A DNA stretch of 64,000 nt from Bufo bufo (Eukaryota > Chordata > Amphibia > Anura > Bufonidae): contig NC_053391.1 in the NCBI RefSeq assembly GCF_905171765.1, positions 656,241,750 to 656,305,749 of the forward strand, read 5' to 3'. A program made the translations under genes and the position numbers. The notes beneath the pieces are model-generated. The model saw nothing but the letters and a program-made list of their open reading frames with translations. It ran no database searches and was not told the origin of the DNA. Shown here one piece after another: positions 56,541-64,000 of this stretch. Position 1 is the stretch's first letter. Every line of letters starts with the position of its first letter.

Positions 56541-56842
56541 GTAACTGGTGTAAACTCCCTACAGAAGCCCAAGATGTTTTATACCAAATATCAGCTTTAT
56601 TGAAAATTACATAAATCACAAAAATATTAAAAAAAAAAAGAATTTAAACCATGGTGAGTACACAGAAAAGGTGGAGCGACATTGCTGGATGACATGATTA
56701 GTGCAAACAATTCATTATTCAAATTCTCACATAATAGGTAAAATCTTAAGGCCCCTTTCAGACGAGAGAGTTCCACATTCGGGTCTCGCAGCGTGTGTCT
56801 GCGACAGCTCCCGTCCGGACCCCCAGCACTGCCTTGGTCGCA

Positions 56843-56985
56843 TAGCATTATATTGATTTATGATGCTATGTAACCCTTACAGTTCTGGAAGGTATTGGAT
56901 AACACTGACAGCATTATGTCAGTTTTATCAAATACATTCCAGAACTGTAAGGGTTACATAGCATCATAAATCAATACAATGCTAT
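56843..56985. repeat. 143-bp near-perfect hairpin
   Basis: ATTGATTTATGATGCTATGT + AACCCTTACAGTTCTGGAA pairs with its complement at 56935-56980. The loop is only a few bases (GCATTATG). No known family; compact enough to be a miniature element. Confidence 0.75.
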
Positions 56986-56999
56986 TCACTGGGAGAATA

Positions 57000-57003
57000 T
57001 ATA

Positions 57004-57035
<32 letters not shown>
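57000..57035. repeat. (TA)n microsatellite
   Basis: About 15 TA units interrupted once near the left end. Confidence 0.9.
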
Positions 57036-57040
<5 letters not shown>

Positions 57041-57188
57041 GATCGGGGCTATGTGTGTAAGAACCTACCACCTCATTACTCATAACAGATGTTCACGGTC
57101 TGAGTTGTGCCATAACCGCTTCCGTCGAGAGTACACCTGAAAGAGGCCAAAAACTCAGCATGAAGTACAAAACATGTTTATTGACACA

Positions 57189-58000
57189 TTACAACGCCAA
57201 AGTCTGAAAGGCACATGCAATTTCTCCTACAGGGTTGGGAACATACCGATTAAAACAAGACGAGCGCCACCGTCCCAACTTACGAATAATGTGTGCCGGG
57301 ACTTGATTCTTAGAAGCAGCTGATGGCGCGCCTATTTTAAAAGAATGTCCTGATACAGTGAGTGGGTCTAAACCTAAATTGACCGCCAGGATACGCACAT
57401 GCGAGATGAACTGGGAGGTGGACAATGCTGCTGCCCCGAAGGGTAACAGAGGAGTGTTGGTGCTGAGGTCGGCCAATGGCCCTGACAATTCCTGTAGAAC
57501 GTGGACTGGACACCATTTGTGTTTTCGTGCAGAAGAATTTAATTTGGGTAGGGGGACCTGACTGGGAGGTCTTAGTCACGGGTAATGACAGGACAAAGCC
57601 CTCTGAGCTAGGGATCAACTGCCGACGGGCTAGGAATGGCCTGCTGGGTGACGAAGAGGTGAACTCTCCTGGCCTCATGAAGCCGTAAAATGCCAAATAG
57701 ATGGCAGCTTTAACTACCAAGCTTTGTAGTACCCCGAAAGGACTTAAATCTAATAAGTCGGACATGTCTCTAAACACTGGGCCAGAAATGGGCTGTCTAC
57801 GGGAGATTACACCGGGGGTACTGTTCTGGAAGCCTTTCAACGTGGCCTTGACCACATGACTGGAAAATAATGATATTCTCTCTGGATGGGAGAGTGACAA
57901 ATGATGTTGGACCCCTGACAGGTAAGTTCACATGGCAGTACCCGATAAAAGACAGTATGCGGTCAATATGACCAAGACCGCCTTGTGCGTGTTCCTGTTG
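57189..58000 (-). pseudogene. DIRS tyrosine recombinase, frameshifted
   Basis: The first frame (about 57990 to 57490) contains NTHKAVLVI-like start, LAFYGFMRPGEF with the first catalytic Arg, and SLPVTKTSQSGPPTQIKF. After a frameshift near 57490-57510 the second frame continues SGPLADLSTNTPLLPFGAAA, then the box GHSFKIGAPSAA and LGRWRSSCFNRYV with the nucleophile Tyr. In active DIRS recombinases the HSF box is HSFRIGA; here Lys replaces the second catalytic Arg. With the frameshift this marks a dead copy. It would have catalysed integration of a circular cDNA. Confidence 0.85.
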
Positions 58001-58010
58001 GAATTTACAG

Positions 58011-58540
58011 TACAGGGTGGGCCATTTATATGGATACACCTTAATAAAATGGGAATGGTTGGTGATATTAACTTCCTGTTTGTGGCACATTAGTATATGT
58101 AAGGGGGGAAACTTTTCAAGATGGGTGGTGACCATGGTGGCCATTTTGAAGTCGGCCATTTTGAATCCAACTTTTGTTTTTTCAATAGGAAGAGGGTCAT
58201 GTGACACATCAAACTTATTGGGAATTTCACAAGAAAAACGATGGTGTGCTTGGTTTTAACGTAACTTTATTCTTTCATGAGTTATTTACAAGTTTCTTAC
58301 CACTTATAAAATGTGTTCAATGTGCTGCCCATTGTGTTGGATTGTCAATGCAACCCTCTTCTCCCACTCTTCACACACTGATAGCAACACCGCAGGAGAA
58401 ATGCTAGCACAGGCTTCCAGTATCCGTAGTTTCAGGTGCTGCACATCTCGTATCTTCACAGCATAGACGATTGCCTTCAGATGATACGAGATGTGCAGCA
58501 CCTGAAACTACGGATACTGGAAGCCTGTGCTAGCATTTCT
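58011..58540 (-). mobile_element. Mariner-like fragment, folded back
   Basis: Begins at a TA with TACAGGGTGGGCCATTTATA, a terminus known from vertebrate mariner-like elements. On the minus strand 58304-58490 encodes HLKAIVYAVKIRDVQHLKLR and VCEEWEKRVALTIQHNGQHI, the C-terminus of a mariner/IS630-type transposase. The rest of the gene is missing: after 58470 the sequence turns round, and 58486-58540 is the complement of 58402-58457. The right inverted repeat is absent. Inserted in the DIRS fragment. Confidence 0.8.
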
Positions 58541-58611
58541 GTTGTACGCTCTGGTGGTATTGGCCGAGAGAGATCTGGAAAACAGCCCATGGGCAGCGGC
58601 TAAGTATTTGT

Positions 58612-59280
58612 TTAGTTGAGAATTAGCGAGGCAAGAGGAGGAGACGGGGTTCTTGACGTATCGGCTTCGGGGCAAACCTGGGAAAACAGAGAGTAATTAC
58701 GCTTAGCTAGGGCGTCAACTGCTACCATCTGCGCATCACGTATAAGGGAGCCACAAAACAGGAAATTGTGCAAGAGCGACAACTGCACCAGACGCCTGAG
58801 AAAGGACATGGCCAGTTGAGACCTGGATTTGCCACTGTCAAGGATGGTGATGGTGGAGGAACTATCAGAGGTGAAGACCACGGTATGGCCTGTCCAACGG
58901 CTACCCCAAACGCAAGCTGCTGCCACCATGAGATACAAGTCCCTCGCCTCCAAGGCTTGAAAAACTCCTGTGGCCCCGAACATCTCCCCTGGCCATGTCC
59001 CGTTCAGCCAATGGGGGCCAAAAATTGCAGCGAAACCCGTGTCTACTGTGCCACTGGAGAATATAATAGGGGAGTTATCCGAGACTGCTGGAACAAACAT
59101 AGACACGCCATTCCAATGACTCAAAAAGTGGTCCCACATACCTAAATCTGCTTGCGCCTGACTATCCAGGAACACCGGACTATCCTGACAGGGGTCTTCT
59201 GAAAGGAGTGGTAACAACCTAGCTACAAAAGACCTACCTTGAGGAATAACGCGCATCGCAAAATTAAGCATGCCTAACAA
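58612..59280 (-). pseudogene. DIRS RNase H domain, partial
   Basis: 223 codons starting LGMLNFAMRVIPQGRSFVAR, the end of the RT thumb in DIRS elements, then the RNase H fold. IIFSSGTVDTGFAAIFG replaces the usual TDAS...G.GA box, so the first catalytic Asp is lost. ALEARDLYLMVAAA keeps the Glu, VVFTSDSSSTITIL keeps the Asp, and VAVDALAKRNYS stands for the ADALSR end. The stop follows directly. RT catalytic motifs lie further upstream and are absent. Confidence 0.8.
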
Positions 59281-59514
59281 CGATTGTGTGCGTTTCCCTT
59301 TAAGTGGCTGTCTTCCCTTCCCTGGTGTGAGAAGGGTTCATTCCCTTCTGTGTGTGAACACTGGGTGTGTCTGTGTGGGTGTGGCCACTTTGGGCTATAT
59401 AGCCTCAGTTGAGACCTGATGTCTGAGGGGTACTCCAGCCTTGTTTGTAAGCTGGAGGCACCCTCCTGGTCCCTTATACCATCTGCCAGTGAGGGCCACC
59501 CTTGTGGTCATACT
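59281..59514. other. Unassigned flank of DIRS fragment
   Basis: GTGTGTCTGTGTGGGTGTGG and GGGCTATATAGCC resemble a TATA-bearing retroelement end, but no partner copy is in the window. Confidence 0.35.
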
Positions 59515-59745
59515 GTCACGGCTGAGGATGGGGAAAACCCTCAGCCGTGCGGTGACGGAAGATGGTGGTCGCTTCTTGACCAGGATGACAGAATTAGGGA
59601 GCAGGTCACCTCCTAATCACATCCCTACCTCTGACCCTGTCTCCTAGCCGTATGAGCCGACCCTGATGGTAGGAGGACTCATACACTGGAACCTGTAATT
59701 CCTACTAGCCCTCAGGGTGGCCCTGGACTAGGAGCAGGGTAAGAC

Positions 59746-61463
59746 CAGGGCCGGCCTTTGGGGTGTGCGGGCTGTGCGGCCGCACAGGGCGCCATAGCAA
59801 CAGGGGCGCTGGGCGGCCGACAGCTCGCAATGTAATATGCGGCAGGCGAGGCTGCACTTGTGTTCTCCCTCGGGGCACCCCCTCCATCTCCCCCTCCCCT
59901 GTCTGACCTGATTCCTCCTCCCCTGTGTCTGACCTGCCTGCTGCCCCCGCCGCTGCCAATAAGAAGAGAGACAGGAGGAGGAGGGGAGGGGCTGTGGCCA
60001 CTGCGCCACCAATGAAGAAAACTGACCTGAAATACAAATACAGGAGGCGGGTGCCGGAATCAAATAGCCGACACCCAACCTCTGTGACAGGGAGCTGCGA
60101 TCAGCTGCAGTTGAGTTAACCCTTCAGGTGCGGTACCTGAGGGGTTAACTGCCGCTGATCGCAGCTCCCTGTCACAAGAGTCGGGTGCCGGCTATTTGAT
60201 TCCGGCACCCGCCTCCTGTATTTGTATAAGAAACGTTGGTGGCACAGTGCGCCCCCCCCAACACCCCAGTATATGAAACATTGGTGGCTCAGTGGGAAGT
60301 GCCAATGAGGGTTAAAAAATAATAAAAAAAATTAACTCACCTCCTCCAGTTGATCGCGTAGCTGCCGATCTCCTGTTCTTTCTTCAGGACCTGTGGTGAC
60401 GTCACTGAGCTCATCACATGATCCATTACCATGGTGATGGATCATGTGATGAGCACAGTGATGTCACCACAGGTCCTTTGACAGGTCATGAAGAAAGAAC
60501 AGAAGACGATCAATTGGAGGAGGTGAGTTAATTATTTTTCAACCCTCATTGGCACTGCCCACTGCGCCACCAATGTTTATTATATTGAGGGGGGGCGCAC
60601 TGCGCCACCAATGTTTATTATACTGGGGTGTTGGGGGGGCGCACTGCGCCACCAATGTTTATTATACTGGGGTGTTGGGGGGGGCGCACTGCGCCACCAA
60701 TGTTTATTATACTGGGGTGTTGGGGGGGCGCACTGCGCCACCAATGTTTATTATATTGGGGGGGGCGCACTGCGCCAATGTTTATTATATTGGGGGGGGG
60801 GCGCACTGCGCACAACGATGGGTTAGGGAAATTTCACAGCAGAGTGCGCATGCGCTGGGAGCCTCGCCGGCGGTTAGGGTAGGGAAAAATTATGGGCCAG
60901 TGCACAGGTGCGGTGATCGGATGGATGTTCTCAGCTGGACACCGGCCGACACTGCGCATGCGCTGGGAGCCTCACCAGCGGTTAGGGTAGGGAAAAAGCA
61001 CTGGCCCGTACGTAATTTTTCCCTTCCCTAACCGCTGGTGAGGCTCCCGGTGCATGTGCAGTGTCGGCCGGTGTCCAGCTGAGAACATCCATCCGATCAC
61101 TGCGCCTGCGCACTGGCCCATAGTTTTTCCCTACCCTAACCGCCGGCGAGGCTCCTGGCGCATGCGCACACTGCTGTGAAACTTCCCTAACCTGTCGTTG
61201 TGCGCCTGCGCGGCGCTGCACACCTCCTCACGTCATGTCCGGTGCGACCGGAAGTGACGAAGGTAGGGAAATCTCACGAAGTAGGGAAGTATAACATTAC
61301 ACCGGCCTTTGGGGTGTGCGGGCTGGTAACTACTTGGTTGGATAGTCAGCCAGCCTATGCCATGATGCCAGCAACAAGCAGTGTTTTTTTTTTTTTTTTT
61401 TTGGGGGGGGGGCGCCATAAGGTTAGCTCGCACAGGGCGCCTGAACACCTAAGGCCGGCCCTG
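59746..61463. mobile_element. hAT-type non-autonomous element with 8-bp TSD
   Basis: Flanked by GGTAAGAC (59738-59745 and 61464-61471). Ends CAGGGCCGGCCTTTGGGG and CCTAAGGCCGGCCCTG are inverted. 1718 bp without transposase; several internal hairpins (60050-60232; 60345-60530; 60840-61200) and a 44-bp array. GCCTTTGGGGTGTGCGGGCT recurs at 61304, so the left end was duplicated internally. Confidence 0.93.
60561..60815. repeat. 44-bp tandem repeat with G-runs
   Basis: About six copies, the last two shortened, of GCGCACTGCGCCACCAATGT + TTATTATACTGGGGTGTTGG + GGGG. It lies inside the hAT element. The G-runs could form quadruplexes. Confidence 0.9.
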
Positions 61464-62264
61464 GGTAAGACGACCTGTTCCTCCTGGATACGGAGGAACC
61501 GGAGTCTCACTGGCCAAGCTATAACGAAAGGGGAACAGAAACAGACATATGGCAATGGCAGGTAAGTGCAACTAGTACCACACCTACCTGCCACAGACAC
61601 AGAGCCTGGAACCCAAGTATAAGTGCTGCTGTGCACAACAACACAAGAGACAGAGCACACACCACACAGGAAACCATACGCTGCAATAAATAAGCATACC
61701 ACAGACACATCTTCATAACATTAAACAAGAGTTTATGACTAGGGATGAGCGAACCTGAACTGTATAGTTCGGGTTCGTATCGAATTTTGGGGTGTCCGTG
61801 ACCCGAACCCGAACATTTTCGTAAAAGTCCGGGTTCGGTGTTCGGCGCTTTCTTGCCCAAGAGGCCATCACAGCCATGCCTACTATTGGCATGGCTGTGA
61901 TTGGCCAGTGCACCATGTGACCCAGCCTCTATTTAAGCTGGAGTCACGTAGCGCCGCACGTCACTCTGCTATGATCAGTATAGGGAGAGGTTGCAGCTGC
62001 GACGTTAGGGCGAGATTAGGCAGATTAACTCCTCCAAAAGACTTCATTCTGTGATCGATCTGCAGCTGTGGATCATTGAAGTGCTATTATTGACTTGCTC
62101 ACTTTTTTGAGGCTGCCCAGAGCGTTTTTAGATCACTTTTTTTCTGGGGTGATCGGCGGCCATTTTGTGACTTGTGGTGCGCCAGCACGAGCTATCACCA
62201 AGTGTATTTAACCATCGATAGTGTGGTTATTTTGTGCTATATCCTACATCAGCTGCAGGCTGAG

Positions 62265-62423
62265 CCTGTGTCACCGAAGTGCATTTAACCATCAACAGTC
62301 TGGTTATTTTTTGGCCATATACTACATCTGGTGCAGGCTGAGCCTGTGTCACCGAAGTGCATTTAACCATCAACAGTCTGGTTATTTTTTGGCCATATAT
62401 TACATCAGGGGCAAGTTGAGCCT
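62265..62423 (+). repeat. 80-bp tandem repeat
   Basis: CCTGTGTCACCGAAGTGCAT + TTAACCATCAACAGTCTGGT + TATTTTTTGGCCATAT is present twice, with a diverged third copy upstream at 62190-62260 (TATCACCAAGTGTATTTAAC). Confidence 0.85.
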
Positions 62424-63460
62424 GTCACCCAGCGCCTAAAAAATAGACCTGACATTTCTATTCAACCAAATCTGCACAGTTTTAGCTGGTCAAGTTATTT
62501 GTAGTGACCGTCAAAGCAGACTTTTTGTTCTGGGTTGAAAAAGCATTCCCAAATTTGCCATTCTGAAAATAACTAGTTTGTGGTATTTCAGGCCTACTTG
62601 AAATCTATCCCAAAAAGAAAATCTTCCATTGAAGTTATTGATAGTATCATTCAGAAAAACCTAAGACACACGCTAGCGTGCTGATAGAAGTGTCATTCTG
62701 TGATTAAACCTATAACTGTCACACAGCGCAAAAAAAAACAGGTCTCACATCTCTATTCAACCAAATCTGCACAGTTTTAGCTGGTCAAGTTATTTGTAGT
62801 GACCGTCAAAGCAGACTTTTTGTTCTGGGTTGAAAAAGCATTCCCAAATTTGCCATTCTGAAAATAACTAGTTTGTGGTATTTCAGGCCTACTTGAAATC
62901 TATCCCAAAAAGAAAATCTTCCATTGAAGTTATTGATAGTATCATTCAGAAAAACCTAAGACACACGCTAGCGTGCTGATAGAAGTGTCATTCTCTGATT
63001 AAAGCTATAACTGTCACACAGCGCAAAAAAAAACAGGTCTCACATCTCTATTCAACCAAATCTGCACAGTTTTAGCTGGTCAAGTTATTTGTAGTGACCG
63101 TCAAAGCAGACTTTTTGTTCTGGGTTGAAAAAGCATTCCCAAATTTGCCATTCTGAAAATAACTAGTTTGTGGTATTTCAGGCCTACTTGAAATCTATCC
63201 CAAAAAGAAAATCTTCCATTGAAGTTATTGATAGTATCATTCAGAAAAACCTAGGACACACGCTAGCGTGCTGATAGAAGTGTCATTCTGTGATTAAACC
63301 TATAACTGTCACACAGCGCAAAAAAAAACAGGTCTCACATCTCTATTCAACCAAATCTGCACAGTTTTAGCTGGTCAAGTTATTTGTAGTGACCGTAAAA
63401 GCAGACTTTTTGTTCTGGGTTGAAAAAGCATTCCCAAATTTGCCATTCTCAAAATTGTGG
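62424..63460 (+). repeat. 295-bp tandem monomers
   Basis: Repeat starts GTCACACAGCGCAAAAAAAA at 62718, 63013 and 63308, with a variant at 62424 (GTCACCCAGCGCCTAAAAAA). Three full units and one of about 150 bp, differing at only a few positions. The last unit runs directly into the ORF start region. Confidence 0.95.
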
Positions 63461-63474
63461 TGAACGGGAACAAT

Positions 63475-64000
63475 GAGGAAAACATCTAATAAGGGACGCA
63501 GACGTGGACATGGTCGTGGTGGTGTTAGTGGACCCTCTGGTGCTGGGAGAGGACGTGGCCGTTCTGCCACAGCCACACGTCCTAGTGAACCAACTACCTC
63601 AGGTCCCAGTAGCCGCCAGAATTTACAGGGATATTTGGTGGGGCCCAATGCCGTTCTAAGGATGGTAAGGCCTGAGCAGGTACAGGCATTAGTCAATTGG
63701 GTGGCCGACAGTGCATCCAGCACGTTCACATTATCTCCCACCCAGTCTTCTGCAGAAAGCGCACAGATGGCGCATGAAAACCAAGCCCATCAGTCTGTCA
63801 CATCACCCCCATGCATATCAGGGAAACTGTCTGAGCCTCAAGTTATGCAGCAGTCTCTTATGCTGTTTGAAGACTCTGCTGGAAGGGTTTCCCAAGGGCA
63901 TCCACCTAGCCCTTCACCAGGGGTGGAAGAGATAGAATGCACTAACGCACAACCACTTATGTTTCCTGATGATGAGGACATGGGAATACCACCTCAGCAC
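63475..64000 (+). CDS. Open reading frame, partial, unknown family
   Basis: From ATG 63475 the frame is open for 175 codons to the window end; no stop is seen, so it is partial. The start MRKTSNKGRRRGHGRGGVSG is a basic Gly/Arg-rich tail with RGRGRS repeats, likely to bind nucleic acid or direct nuclear entry. Then QNLQGYLVGPNAVLRMVRPE and QVQALVNWVADSASSTFTLS form a more ordered segment, followed by a Ser/Pro/Gln-rich acidic stretch ending MFPDDEDMGIPPQ. I do not recognise the family. Its position behind tandem monomers points to a transposon-encoded protein rather than a host gene. Confidence 0.6.

Larger units (their letters stand above)
57036..59280 (-). mobile_element. DIRS-type retrotransposon, decayed fragment
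   Basis: On the minus strand an RNase H region (59280-58612) is followed by a tyrosine recombinase (58000-57189), an order typical of DIRS1-like elements, which integrate with a recombinase instead of a DDE integrase. The reverse-transcriptase and gag parts and both terminal repeats are missing, and a mariner-like fragment (58011-58540) sits in the middle. Confidence 0.85.
59515..61739. repeat. TGTCACGGCTGAGG repeat split by hAT element
   Basis: 59515-59745 (TGTCACGGCTGAGGATGGGG) and 61464-61739 (AAGACGACCTGTTCCTCCTG to CATTAAACAAGAGTTTATGA) are two halves of one interspersed repeat, LTR-like at its TG start. Excising 59746-61463 and one TSD joins them exactly. Confidence 0.6.
61740..64000 (+). 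mobile_element. Left part of a large unclassified transposon
   Basis: Starts TAGGGATGAGCGAACCTGAA, similar to the TAGGG end of the hAT element at 29315. There follow a 5' region with TATTTAAG at 61931, an 80-bp tandem pair, a 295-bp tandem array and an ORF from 63475 that is open to the window edge. This layout suggests an autonomous or formerly autonomous element with a repeated promoter region. The superfamily is not proven. Confidence 0.55.

Noticed and set aside
60549..61031. 160-codon ORF with MFIILGGAHCA repeats
   Set aside because: Read-through of the 44-bp array inside a hAT element.

Overview
The window is nuclear DNA of a vertebrate, most likely an anuran amphibian. The evidence is a recognisable vertebrate centrosomal gene split by very long introns, TTAA-flanked MITEs with TTAAAGG termini like the T2 (Kolobok-type) MITEs of Xenopus, a tRNA-derived V-SINE, a DIRS-type tyrosine-recombinase retrotransposon, a Tc1 element of fish/amphibian type and many minisatellites. 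There is no bacterial-style gene organisation. The species cannot be fixed from the sequence alone.

One host gene is supported: CEP126 (centrosomal protein 126, KIAA1377), on the minus strand and running right to left across nearly the whole window. I place seven coding exons: 53484-53512 (exon 1, the least certain), 52085-52204, 26736-26881, 24709-24826, 21570-21771, 9365-11369 (the large exon) and 5715-5836. Their splice phases all fit, and together they give 2742 nt (914 codons) in one open frame. The stop codon and 3' end were not found and probably lie left of base 1. A CpG-rich promoter region with a candidate RFX X-box sits at about 53.5-54.0 kb.

The rest is introns and flanks built almost entirely of mobile and tandem DNA. 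Main blocks: (1) 0.4-8.5 kb, foldback MITEs of several families; (2) 11.8-13.3 kb, a 32-bp minisatellite grown inside a TTAA MITE; (3) 14.9-16.0 kb, an internally deleted Tc1/mariner copy; (4) 17-24.5 kb, V-SINEs inside MITEs, nested MITEs and MITEs that share TTAA sites; (5) 25.6-30.0 kb, 19-bp and 26-bp minisatellites and a hAT element with 8-bp target duplication; (6) 32-36.7 kb, large palindromes, a probable solo LTR and an old tandem repeat broken up by MITEs; (7) 37.0-42.9 kb, a second old tandem array split by a hAT element and a 4-kb TTAA element that contains a cruciform-like array; (8) 43.5-51.2 kb, foldback MITEs and a higher-order minisatellite; (9) 54.3-57 kb, MITEs; (10) 57.2-59.3 kb, a decayed DIRS retrotransposon split by a mariner fragment; (11) 59.5-61.7 kb, a repeat interrupted by a third hAT element; (12) 61.7-64.0 kb, the left end of a large element with 295-bp tandem monomers in front of an ORF that is still open at the window edge.

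I found no clear new defence or metabolic system. The best candidate for something undescribed is the element in block 12, which continues past the right edge.
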